64,000 nt of DNA, from the NCBI GenBank assembly GCA_002842205.1, contig PHCI01000006.1, positions 91,364 through 155,363 of the forward strand, in the 5' to 3' direction. Source of the stretch: Betaproteobacteria bacterium HGW-Betaproteobacteria-3. GTDB taxonomy: Bacteria; Pseudomonadota; Gammaproteobacteria; Burkholderiales; Burkholderiaceae_C. This document shows positions 1 through 6,301 of this stretch, piece by piece (positions within the stretch are counted from its first letter, which is position 1; each line of letters begins with the position of its first letter). The notes under the pieces were generated by a model. It saw only the letters and a list, made by a program, of their open reading frames with translations, searched no databases and was not told the DNA's origin. The position numbers and the translations under genes were made by a program.

Positions 1-142
1 TCTTCTCGCGATCTGGCTGGAACAGGCCAACACCGAATTTCAGCGGCGTAGCCTGAGCGAAGGCGGTGCCTGCACCCAGCGTGCCGACAAATGCGGCACT
101 GGCGGCCAAGGCGGTAATGAGTCGACGGCGTTGTTGGTGCAT
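1..142 (-). CDS. PhnD-like phosphate/phosphonate ABC transporter binding protein, N-terminus only
   Basis: Only the first 47 codons are inside the window; the rest lies beyond position 1. The ATG at 142 is preceded by GGAG at nine bases, a good ribosome site. Residues 1 to about 29 are a signal peptide: a basic MHQQRRR start, a hydrophobic alanine-rich core, and an AFA-QA cleavage site. The mature start, LKFGVGLFQPDREK, resembles the beginning of PhnD-type periplasmic phosphate/phosphite/phosphonate-binding proteins. That family call rests on about 15 residues and is an inference; an export signal is clear. If right, the protein delivers a phosphorus oxyanion to an inner-membrane ABC importer encoded outside the window. 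Confidence 0.6.
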   Translation of the reverse strand, partial: MHQQRRRLITALAASAAFVGTLGAGTAFAQATPLKFGVGLFQPDREK

Positions 143-275
143 AGATGATATCTCCGGTTTGGGTTAGGGAAGGAACAAAGGAAGCGGCGCGACGATCATC
201 TGCGCCGCAGGTGAGACGGCCGGGGATGACAGGGGCGGCGGATGCGGCCCCTGTCACTCGGCAGCGGCGGCGCGC

Positions 276-488
276 TCACGCTGGGCATGCCGGCGTGAGC
301 GTGGTGCCGCCGGTCAGCGCGCCGCCGCTGGAGTTCGATCCTTGTCCTGCGTCGCGGATGGGTAGCCAGTGCTGCTGGTTGAAGTCGCAGTCGTAGAGGT
401 AGCCCAGGTTGACCAGGTGGGTGTCGACGACGCGGTAGCGCAGCGCGGGGAAGGCGGAGTGGACGAGCAGGGGGAGCGTGGCGTGCAT
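276..488 (-). CDS. Small hypothetical protein (70 aa), doubtful
   Basis: I do not recognise this protein. Its composition is more natural than the competing frames, with mixed hydrophobic, aromatic and acidic residues in the first 45 positions (for example YRVVDTHLVNLGYLYDCDF) and a Gly/Ser/Thr-rich tail. There is no convincing Shine-Dalgarno sequence before the ATG at 488, but a 7-bp inverted repeat (CTATTGC/GCAATAG) lies just upstream. It reads in the same direction as the PhnD-like gene 133 bases downstream. It could be a real small gene, a fragment, or chance. Confidence 0.3.
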   Translation of the reverse strand: MHATLPLLVHSAFPALRYRVVDTHLVNLGYLYDCDFNQQHWLPIRDAGQGSNSSGGALTGGTTLTPACPA

Positions 489-491
489 GGG

Positions 492-519
492 CTATTGCGG
501 GAACGGGTCTGTGCAATAG
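492..519. promoter_or_regulatory. Inverted repeat, possible operator
   Basis: CTATTGC (492-498) and GCAATAG (513-519) are perfect complements separated by 14 bases, directly upstream of the small minus-strand ORF starting at 488. The size and position fit a dimeric repressor site, but no matching regulator is nearby and no clear -35/-10 pair was found, so the role is open. Confidence 0.3.
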
Positions 520-707
520 ACGACCGGCCGCTGCTTTCCTTACAGCCTATTTCTGGCGATTCTTTTAACGGGCATTGCCATCGGCGGCCGCGCTTGCCCG
601 ATCAGTAGCCTCCTGATGCAATGACGTGGCCCGCGCCCCCGCAGCAGCATCAGCGGGTAGCCAACGGCAAGTTGTAAACGTCTTCGCGCGACCTGATGAG
701 TGAAAAG

Positions 708-1145
708 TCAGCCGCGCTGCACCTCCGCGGCCAGGCGCTCCAGGTTCTGCGCATTGGCCAGCGCCACAAAGTCGGCGATCTGCGCGTAATGCGCTGCCGT
801 GTCGAAGGTCTGGCGCCACCGGACCTCTGTGCCGCCCTGAGCGGGCGCCAGCGCCACCGTCAACAGAAAATGATGCCCGTTCAGATGCTCGATCTCGAAC
901 AGCTGGTCGGTCACAATGCGGACAAAACGGCTCTCGTTCGGGTAACTCTTGCCATCGGGGCCGTGCATCGTCAGGCGCCAGCTGCCGCCGGGCCTGAACT
1001 CAAACGCGTGAATCGTGCTGGTAAACCCGTTGGGCCCCCACCACCGGGCCACGCGAACTGGGTCGCTCATGGCGGCAAACACCTGGGCAGGGCTGGCCGC
1101 GATCAGCGTGCGGCGCGAGTCTGAGCGGGTCTCGATCGGTTCCAT
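708..1145 (-). CDS. SRPBCC / AHSA1-domain protein
   Basis: A 145-residue protein with the signature of the activator-of-Hsp90-ATPase-like SRPBCC fold (START-like helix-grip cavity). The N-terminal RTLIAASPAQVFAAMSDPV and RVARWWGPNGFT motifs and the later RPGGSWRLTMHGPDG hairpin are typical of this family, as is the length. Members bind small hydrophobic ligands, and the ligand here is unknown. The ATG at 1145 has GAAGG seven bases upstream. It is a minus-strand gene in the row of small genes lying left of the integron-integrase remnant at about 3240-3420, so it may be a former cassette (inference). Confidence 0.85.
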   Translation of the reverse strand: MEPIETRSDSRRTLIAASPAQVFAAMSDPVRVARWWGPNGFTSTIHAFEFRPGGSWRLTMHGPDGKSYPNESRFVRIVTDQLFEIEHLNGHHFLLTVALAPAQGGTEVRWRQTFDTAAHYAQIADFVALANAQNLERLAAEVQRG

Positions 1146-1224
1146 CGGGTGCCTTCACCGGGCTTTTGGCGGGTTGCGCCGTGGGGCAGTACGCCCGCGC
1201 CGGACGTGCAAAACACTACCCAAT

Positions 1225-1277
1225 CAATAGCAAACTATTGCCATTTGACGGGGGCTAATGGCGGATTTTACTCATGA
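1225..1277 (+). repeat. Dispersed repeat family A, copy 1 (intergenic)
   Basis: AATAGCAAACTATTGCC is followed by ATTTGACGGGGGCTAATGGC and a T-rich tail. It matches the family core at about 45 of 53 positions by eye. It lies between the start of the SRPBCC gene and the end of the DUF1801 gene. Confidence 0.85.
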
Positions 1278-1342
1278 TTTGACTGGAACCCAGACCCTTG
1301 ATGGCCCCGCTTTGGATGCCGGAGCCACTTCTGTGGCAATTG

Positions 1343-1690
1343 TTACCGCTGTGCGTACTGAGCTGCCAGCGCGACCGCCACTCTGCCGATGAGTTCCAGC
1401 GGCAGTTCCTGACCATGCGGGAATGACAGATTCCCTTTGGGGCCGCGAAACCGCGCGACCTCCGAAACGAGCGCCTCATTCTCAGTGACTGGTGGATAGA
1501 CGCCAATGTGCTTCTTGAACGCCGCGAAGTAGAAGAAGCACCGCTGTTGCTTGAACGCTGGCATGTTGTAGCTGATGCACCGGATCGCACCCGGAACCCG
1601 ACTTTCGACTTCCTTCTGTACTTGCTCTAGCCGGGTGCGTAGCTCGGTTGGGACCGATGCGAAGTATTCCTCGTGTGTTTCGAAGGGCAT
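1343..1690 (-). CDS. DUF1801 domain protein (YdhG-like)
   Basis: A 115-residue single-domain protein. The pattern is that of DUF1801: an acidic, amphipathic N-terminus (THEEYFASVPTELRTRLEQV), a central ISYNMPAFK element, and then FFYFAAFKKHIGVYP. The molecular function of the family is not established. The gene begins about 22 bases after a GCGTTAGCC-like sequence on the minus strand (around 1711-1719), which is where a gene would start in an integron cassette. The gap upstream is about 165 bases. Confidence 0.85.
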   Translation of the reverse strand: MPFETHEEYFASVPTELRTRLEQVQKEVESRVPGAIRCISYNMPAFKQQRCFFYFAAFKKHIGVYPPVTENEALVSEVARFRGPKGNLSFPHGQELPLELIGRVAVALAAQYAQR

Positions 1691-1855
1691 AGATTGCGAC
1701 TCCAGAGGGTGAGGCTAACGCCGACCGATGCTGCTCATGACGCTTGTCGAATGAAAGGGACTTCCCCGTCCCAAGCGAGCCGCGCACCGTGAAGCTGGTG
1801 GTTTACGGCAATTGACAACAAGCCAAGTCCAGTTATCTGGTGTTTCTTGAGAGGC

Positions 1856-2458
1856 CTACGCGAACACACTTGTGGCAGCGCCATAGATCGCGAGTAGCAC
1901 GCCGAAGCCTTGCAGCTTGAACCCACCAACTGCGGCATGCTCGACCTTCTGACTCAGCTCCACGATCTGGCCGACCGTGGTGTCGATGCGGGCGTGAAGT
2001 TCTGACTTGGCACCCTCCAATTTGCTTTGGGCGTTGGCGAAACTCTCCGCGACTTCTTGTCGATGCTTGGCCAGTGTGCTTTCGAGGTAGTCAACACGTT
2101 CCTCCAGAGTAGTCGGCGTCTTCCGGATTGAAACGCTCGCGGAGCCTGAAGTCATGGCAGCCGACACACCGCTCAGTTGGATTGTGATGTTCTTGCCCTT
2201 GCGCGGGAACGCCTTGAACCACGTGACAGCTGCGGCCAACAGCGACTGGCGTCGGAACAGACCGAGGTTGTCGTTGACCGAGTAAAGAATCAGCAGCCCC
2301 CCGCTAACCTGAAGCACCATGCCAGCGATCTTGTTCACCACCTGGGGTGTGCCCGGAACAACGGTCAGCGCTAGCCAGTGCGTCGCAAACGCCGGCAGCA
2401 ACGCCCAGAAGGGCCAAGCCCGCATCAGCCAGGCGGGGAGCTCGCGCCAATGGATCAT
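1856..2458 (-). CDS. Membrane protein with central coiled coil, unknown function
   Basis: A 200-residue protein I cannot assign to a named family. Hydrophobic segments are visible at about residues 14-34 (WPFWALLPAFATHWLALTVV) and 44-62, and at the C-terminus (about 178-198). A charged heptad-like stretch at about 115-170 (LEERVDYLESTLAKHRQEVA and onward) predicts a coiled coil, probably cytoplasmic. Two N-terminal membrane helices, a coiled coil and a C-terminal membrane helix suggest a membrane-anchored oligomer, but no catalytic motif is seen. It lies between BrnTA and DUF1801 on the minus strand and may be a cassette-borne gene. Confidence 0.6.
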   Translation of the reverse strand: MIHWRELPAWLMRAWPFWALLPAFATHWLALTVVPGTPQVVNKIAGMVLQVSGGLLILYSVNDNLGLFRRQSLLAAAVTWFKAFPRKGKNITIQLSGVSAAMTSGSASVSIRKTPTTLEERVDYLESTLAKHRQEVAESFANAQSKLEGAKSELHARIDTTVGQIVELSQKVEHAAVGGFKLQGFGVLLAIYGAATSVFA

Positions 2459-2473
2459 TCGGCGGCCTCTTAA

Positions 2474-2531
2474 GAAACTTCCTCAGCAGCCCTGAGAAAT
2501 CGGGTATTTGAAATCATGCTGAGGAGGTTTC
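2474..2531. repeat. Long imperfect inverted repeat
   Basis: GAAACTTCCTCAGCA (2474-2488) pairs with TGCTGAGGAGGTTTC (2517-2531): 15 bp with one G-T-type mismatch, around a 28-base spacer. It lies between the brnA stop and the membrane-protein start. There is no T-run, so it is not an ordinary terminator. It could be a folded recombination site, the end of a lost mobile element, or a small non-autonomous element. Confidence 0.6.
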
Positions 2532-2617
2532 CTGTGGTGTAAGTTCAAAGCCCAATTGGTGAGCCCGGCGAGTGAGATTTTGCACCGCTCTCTGACGGTA
2601 GCGCGACGAGCAACCTG

Positions 2618-2926
2618 TCATGTTGTGTTGCTGTGGGATCCATGCTGGCTCACATATTGACGAAGCACACTGTCCATGCGTGCCTGCCAGCCATCGCCAG
2701 TCGAGCGGAAATACTCCACCACCTCGACGCTGTAGCGTACTGAGAGCAGCAGCTTTTTATGCTCGGATTTTGGCCTGCCTCGTGCAGCGCTGATCGGCAC
2801 AAGCGCATCTAGCTGCGCCTTTGTCATCGGCTTGGCATCCGGGTCGGCCTTGGCCGCCGCAACAATTCTCGCGTTGTCCTTGACCGACGGCATCAGGATG
2901 ACTCGCTTACTGGACGTTTTCGACAT
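2618..2926 (-). CDS. brnA: BrnA-type antitoxin
   Basis: A 102-residue protein matching the BrnA family. The N-terminal half is basic and flexible, with a RGRPKSEHKKLLLSVRYS segment, and the C-terminal VVEYFRSTGDGWQARMDSVL segment is the BrnA-type DNA-binding region. BrnA binds and neutralises the BrnT ribonuclease and represses the operon. It overlaps the upstream brnT gene by 20 bases on the same strand, so translation is probably coupled. The toxin-first order is the usual one for this system. Confidence 0.85.
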   Translation of the reverse strand: MSKTSSKRVILMPSVKDNARIVAAAKADPDAKPMTKAQLDALVPISAARGRPKSEHKKLLLSVRYSVEVVEYFRSTGDGWQARMDSVLRQYVSQHGSHSNTT

Positions 2927-3179
2927 ATTTCTTCACCTCTCGTCGCTCGGCAAGGCGCAGGCTGATGATTCTGCGCACATCGCCACGGTCTACAAACGCC
3001 ACGTAATACAGCGTGTTGCCTTCGGGAACCAGTCCAATCATTCGCAACTCGTCGTATGAATAACGTGGATCAACCCAAACATACGCTTCATCCCAAACCA
3101 GCTTCTCCGCAAATGCAAGTGATAGGCCATGGTTGACCAAATTCAGCTTGTCTTTGTTGGGGTCAAATACGAAACGCAC
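2907..3179 (-). CDS. brnT: BrnT-type ribonuclease toxin
   Basis: A 90-residue protein with the BrnT layout: [20 protein letters not shown] at the start (family pattern F-x-W/F-D-x-x-K-x-x-x-N-x-x-x-H-G), a central [11 protein letters not shown] strand, and the C-terminal [19 protein letters not shown] segment (family R-x-I-S-x-R-x-A-x-x-x-E). BrnT is a RelE-fold mRNA-degrading toxin. Length and motifs look intact, so it is likely functional. The start lies about 55 bases from the integrase remnant, on the opposite strand. Confidence 0.85.
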   Translation of the reverse strand: MRFVFDPNKDKLNLVNHGLSLAFAEKLVWDEAYVWVDPRYSYDELRMIGLVPEGNTLYYVAFVDRGDVRRIISLRLAERREVKKYVENVQ

Positions 3180-3234
3180 GATTTATTGTAGCTACCAATA
3201 TTCGGAAGTCAAGCACTACTGTGGGAGCATGCCG

Positions 3235-3420
3235 CGCACGCTGGCACCGGTCCTGCGCCACAGCTTTGCCACCCACTTGCTGCAATCGGGCCCCGACATC
3301 CGCACGGTGCAAGAACTCTTGGGCCATTCCGACGTGTCCACCACCATGATCCACACCCACGTGCTCAAGTTGGCGGCGGGCGGTACGGTCAGCGCGCTGG
3401 ATGCATGGATGACTACTTAA
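3235..3420 (+). pseudogene. Integron integrase (IntI-type) C-terminal remnant
   Basis: About 60 codons match the C-terminal catalytic box of tyrosine recombinases, with the strongest resemblance to integron integrases: [20 protein letters not shown], then [18 protein letters not shown]. The N-terminal two-thirds is absent upstream, where brnT lies on the other strand. The catalytic tyrosine (normally M-I-Y-T-H-V) is His, a single T-to-C change, and the His of the upstream HxxR box is not conserved, so the remnant is dead. It reads away from the minus-strand gene row at 708-3179, the geometry expected between intI and its cassettes. Confidence 0.8.
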
Positions 3421-3421
3421 T

Positions 3422-3475
3422 AAATAGCAAACTATCGCCATTTGACGGGGGCTTAAGGCATATTTTCCTTAAAAA
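3422..3475 (+). repeat. Dispersed repeat family A, copy 2 (intergenic)
   Basis: AATAGCAAACTATCGCC is followed by ATTTGACGGGGGCTTAAGGC and TATTTTCCTTAAAAAC. It starts two bases after the integrase-remnant stop and ends upstream of dsbB. Confidence 0.9.
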
Positions 3476-3545
3476 CTATCGCCCAACCCATGACGCGCCG
3501 CCAATCAGGGGGACAATACCGGAACCGGTTTTCAAGGAGCGTGAA

Positions 3546-4055
3546 TTGTTGAAATGGTTGCAGGCGCACCCGCAGCGGGTGTTGTGGGCGGTGGCGGGGG
3601 GGTGCGTGGGGTTGCTGGCGTATGGCTTGTATTTGCAGCACGTCGTTGGGCTGGTGCCGTGCCCGATGTGCATTGTGCAGCGGTATGCTCTTATGTTGGT
3701 AGCAATCATTGCCGCATTGACGGGGGCTAGCGGCCGAAAAAGCTTGCAAATGGCGGGTTCGCTGCTGATGCTGGTGGTGGCGGGGTTTGGGGCGTTTACC
3801 GCGGCGCGGCAGAGCTGGCTGCAGTGGTATCCGCCCGAGGTGGCTTCGTGCGGGCGCGACTTTTACGGGATGATCGAAACCTTTCCGCTGCAGCGCGTGG
3901 TGCCGATGATTTTCAAGGGCAGCGGCGATTGCACCCAGATCGACTGGACGTTTCTGGGCCTGTCGATCGCCAACTGGTCTTTCTTGTGCTTTGTGGCGGT
4001 GTCGCTGGTGGCGCTGCTGCTGATTTTTTCGCGCGGGCCGGCGCGTCGTCGCTGA
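3546..4055 (+). CDS. dsbB: Disulfide bond formation protein DsbB
   Basis: An inner-membrane quinone reductase that reoxidises periplasmic DsbA. Start chosen at TTG 3546, six bases after AAGGAG (3534-3539), giving 169 residues, normal for DsbB. The frame stays open further upstream, but only through repeat copy 2. Four hydrophobic helices are visible. The first periplasmic cysteine pair is C39-P-M-C42 and the second is C102/C129, almost the E. coli numbering. Residues 52-69, at the second helix and following loop, are encoded by a diverged copy of repeat family A. The gene is convergent with argA. Confidence 0.92.
   Translation: MLKWLQAHPQRVLWAVAGGCVGLLAYGLYLQHVVGLVPCPMCIVQRYALMLVAIIAALTGASGRKSLQMAGSLLMLVVAGFGAFTAARQSWLQWYPPEVASCGRDFYGMIETFPLQRVVPMIFKGSGDCTQIDWTFLGLSIANWSFLCFVAVSLVALLLIFSRGPARRR
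3698..3750 (+). repeat. Dispersed repeat family A, diverged copy 3 inside dsbB
   Basis: GGTAGCAATCATTGCC, then GCATTGACGGGGGCTAGCGG and GCTTGCAAA, align with the family core and its tail. It is read in the phase x-GCA-xxx-xxx-xxx-xxx-TTG-ACG-GGG-GCT, the same phase as the copy in the gene at 52870. It is the most diverged of the ten copies. Confidence 0.6.
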
Positions 4056-4091
4056 CGGGGGCTTGGGGCTCTGCAGGCCGTCCCGTGGCGC

Positions 4092-5441
4092 TTACAGCAG
4101 TTTCTTGACCAGCACGAGGCTCTTGCGGTCGGCGTTGTATTTGCGCTTGCGGGCGTCGGGCAGCCAGTCGGGTTCGACCTGCTGAAAACCGCGCTTCAAG
4201 AACCAGTGTTTGGTGCGGGTGGTGAGCACAAAGATGCTTTGCAGGCCCATGGCACGCGCGCGGTGCTCAACGCGCTTCAAAACCTTTTCGCCGTCGCCCT
4301 GGCCCTGGCTTTGCGGCGAGACGGTGAGGGCGGCCATTTCGGCGGTTTTGGCTTCGGGGTAGGGGTAGAGGGCGGCGCAGGCAAAGATGACGCCGTCGTG
4401 CTCGATCACGGTGTATTGCGAGGCGTCGCGCTCGATCTCGGTGCGGCTGCGTTTGACCAGGGTGCCGTCTTTTTCGAACGGTTCGATCAGTTGCAGGATG
4501 CCGCCCACGTCGTCGGCGGTGGCTTCGCGCAGGTTTTCGAGTTTTTCGTCGATGACCATGGTGCCCACGCCGTCGTGCACGTAAATCTCAAGCAGCAGCG
4601 CGCCGTCCAGCGCAAAGGGCAGGATGTGGCTGCGCTCCACGCCGGCCTTGCAGGCCTTGACGCAGTGCTGCAGGTAAAAGCCGGTGTCGGTGGGCTGCGT
4701 GCTGGGCCCGGCCTGGGCCAGCAGGGCTTCGGCGGCGGCCAGCGGGAGTTCGGTGTCGATGGGGTTGTCTTCGCCCTCGGGCACGCCGGGCTGCACGCGG
4801 ATGCCGGGGATTTCGGTGATGAAGATCAGCTTGTCGGCCTGCAGCGCAATGGCCACGCTGGTGGCGACTTCTTCCATGGTGAGGTTGAAGGCTTCGCCCG
4901 TGGGTGAAAAGCCGAACGGCGAGAGCAGCACCATGGCGCCAAAGTCGAGCGTGCGGGAGATGCCGGCCACGTCCACCTTGCGCACCAGGCCCGAGTGCTT
5001 GAAATCGACCCCGTCCACAATGCCCACCGGCCGCGCCGTGAGAAAGTTGCCCGAGATCACCCGCACGGTGGAGCCGGCCATGGGCGTGTTGGGCAGGCCC
5101 TGGCTGAAGGCGGCTTCAATTTCATAGCGCAGCTGGCCCGCGGCTTCTTGCGCGCAGTCGAGCGCCAACTCGTCGGTGATGCGCATGCCGTGCGAATATT
5201 TGGCTTCGTGGCCTTTGGCGCGCAGTTGCTCGTTGACCTGCGGGCGAAAGCCGTGCACCAGCACGATTTTCACGCCCATGCTTTGAATCAGCGCCAGGTC
5301 CTGCGCCAGGTGTTGCAGCTTGCCCGCCGCGATGGCCTCGCCCGCGATGCCCACCACAAAGGTCTTGCCGCGGTGCATGTGGATATAGGGCGCCACCGAC
5401 CGGAACCAGGGCACAAAGGTGAAGTTGAAGACGGCGGACAT
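4092..5441 (-). CDS. argA: Amino-acid N-acetyltransferase (N-acetylglutamate synthase)
   Basis: Catalyses the first step of arginine synthesis, acetyl-CoA plus glutamate to N-acetylglutamate. It is 449 residues from the ATG at 5441; the upstream in-frame extension is proline/arginine-rich and was excluded. The N-terminal two-thirds is an amino-acid-kinase-like domain (GKTFVVGIAGEAI, KIVLVHGFRPQVNEQL), which in ArgA is the arginine-binding regulatory part. The C-terminal third is a GNAT domain with the acetyl-CoA loop SPQSQGQGDGEKVL. The architecture is the classical ArgA fusion. Feedback inhibition by arginine is known for the family. Confidence 0.95.
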   Translation of the reverse strand: MSAVFNFTFVPWFRSVAPYIHMHRGKTFVVGIAGEAIAAGKLQHLAQDLALIQSMGVKIVLVHGFRPQVNEQLRAKGHEAKYSHGMRITDELALDCAQEAAGQLRYEIEAAFSQGLPNTPMAGSTVRVISGNFLTARPVGIVDGVDFKHSGLVRKVDVAGISRTLDFGAMVLLSPFGFSPTGEAFNLTMEEVATSVAIALQADKLIFITEIPGIRVQPGVPEGEDNPIDTELPLAAAEALLAQAGPSTQPTDTGFYLQHCVKACKAGVERSHILPFALDGALLLEIYVHDGVGTMVIDEKLENLREATADDVGGILQLIEPFEKDGTLVKRSRTEIERDASQYTVIEHDGVIFACAALYPYPEAKTAEMAALTVSPQSQGQGDGEKVLKRVEHRARAMGLQSIFVLTTRTKHWFLKRGFQQVEPDWLPDARKRKYNADRKSLVLVKKLL

Positions 5442-5474
5442 GGTGGGGCGCGGGCGGTTCGGTTGAAGAAGGGT

Positions 5475-5506
5475 GGGGCAAGGGCGGGGCAAGGGCGGGG
5501 CAAGGG
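5475..5506. repeat. Short tandem repeat, 11-bp unit x 2.9
   Basis: GGGGCAAGGGC occurs at 5475-5485 and 5486-5496, then GGGGCAAGGG at 5497-5506. It ends exactly before the vapC stop codon on the minus strand and lies upstream of argA, so slippage here would change the vapC-argA spacing but neither protein as called. Confidence 0.85.
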
Positions 5507-5953
5507 TCAGGCGGGCCGCAGCAACTGCAGGTGTTCGGCGGGCAGCAGCTTTTGGAAGTCGCGGTCAAAGGTGACCAGCACCTCGCCATGTTGTAGCACG
5601 CTGGCGGCAATCCAGGCGTCGGGCACGTCGTTGGCGGTGAGTTGCTGGTTGAGGCAGAGCTGGCGCAGCAGCGGCCATTCAGGGCCGGTGCCCAGCACGT
5701 CCACACCCGGGCACGCCAGCACGGCATCGACAAACGCCACGGCCTGGTCGACCGGTGTGGGCGTGACAAACACGCGCGGATGCGTCACCAGCCGCAAAAA
5801 ACTCGCCATCACCGTGGCCAGCAGCGACAGGCCGCCTTTGCCACGCGCCTTGGGCGTGTCGCCCAGCGTGGCCACCAGCCAGGTGCGGGCGCTCAGGTAA
5901 TGGGTGTGGTCGCTGCGCGAGGCCGCCACCAGCACGTTGACATCAGGCGTCAT
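5507..5953 (-). CDS. vapC: VapC-type PIN-domain ribonuclease toxin
   Basis: A 148-residue PIN-domain protein. Acidic metal-binding residues are at the expected places: D4 (PDVNVLVAAS), D109/D112 in NDVPDAWIAA, and D130/D132 in TFDRDF. PIN toxins are Mg-dependent endoribonucleases, often cutting tRNA. The gene follows the antitoxin gene by 12 bases on the same strand. The family subtype (with CPGVDVLGTG and NQQLTANDVPDA) is common in proteobacterial chromosomal TA loci. The 3' end runs into the 11-bp tandem repeat before argA. Confidence 0.88.
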   Translation of the reverse strand: MTPDVNVLVAASRSDHTHYLSARTWLVATLGDTPKARGKGGLSLLATVMASFLRLVTHPRVFVTPTPVDQAVAFVDAVLACPGVDVLGTGPEWPLLRQLCLNQQLTANDVPDAWIAASVLQHGEVLVTFDRDFQKLLPAEHLQLLRPA

Positions 5954-5965
5954 GGGGGCGCGGCT

Positions 5966-6232
5966 TCAGGGCGCCGGAGCGGGTGGGGTGTGCCCATCGG
6001 CGGCGGCCAGCAGCGATTTGTTGCTGCCCGCCTGAACCCCCGGCTGCAAGCCGCCCGCGCCGCGAAACACGGGCAGTTCGGGGGCCGGTGTGAAGCGCGG
6101 CTGCGTGCTGCCCATGGCGTAGCTGGCCAGAAAATCGCGAACTTTGGCGCTCAGCGACGTGCCTTCCTCAATGGCCTTGATACGGGCACGGCGAACCAGC
6201 TCGTCGTCGACGGAAATGGTCAGGTTGGACAT
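5966..6232 (-). CDS. vapB: VapB-like ribbon-helix-helix antitoxin
   Basis: Eighty-eight residues from the ATG at 6232, with GAAGG five bases before. Residues 1-38 form a ribbon-helix-helix DNA-binding domain (LTISVDDELVRRARIKAIEE) that would repress the pair's own promoter. The rest (from about residue 45) is proline/glycine/alanine-rich with the QPRFTPAPELPVFRGAGG element and is the likely toxin-binding tail, unusually long and ending in PPAPAP. It sits 12 bases upstream of the PIN toxin gene. Confidence 0.82.
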   Translation of the reverse strand: MSNLTISVDDELVRRARIKAIEEGTSLSAKVRDFLASYAMGSTQPRFTPAPELPVFRGAGGLQPGVQAGSNKSLLAAADGHTPPAPAP

Positions 6233-6301
6233 GGCAGCCTTCAAAAAATCAAGTGTAGCACATGAACACGTGAACCCGTGTCGTGCGTGATAATCGGGGC
6301 G

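Larger units (their letters stand above)
143..707. other. Stretch with no confidently assigned gene
   Basis: This 565-base stretch separates the PhnD-like gene from the SRPBCC gene. It holds one weak minus-strand ORF (276-488) and a short inverted repeat (492-519). The remaining ORFs in all frames are arginine- or proline-rich, typical of chance frames in G+C-rich DNA. No tRNA, terminator with a T-run, or insertion sequence end was seen. Confidence 0.6.

Noticed and set aside
196..516. 106-codon minus-strand ORF overlapping the small hypothetical gene
   Set aside because: Arg/Pro/His-rich throughout, without family resemblance; treated as a chance frame.
3405..3545. Longer upstream start for dsbB
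   Set aside because: The extension is translated repeat copy 2 and integrase-remnant sequence, whereas TTG 3546 has an AAGGAG site and gives the normal DsbB length.
5442..5492. Upstream ATG for argA (17 extra residues)
   Set aside because: The extension is Pro/Arg/Leu-rich chance sequence and the ATG at 5441 gives the normal ArgA start.
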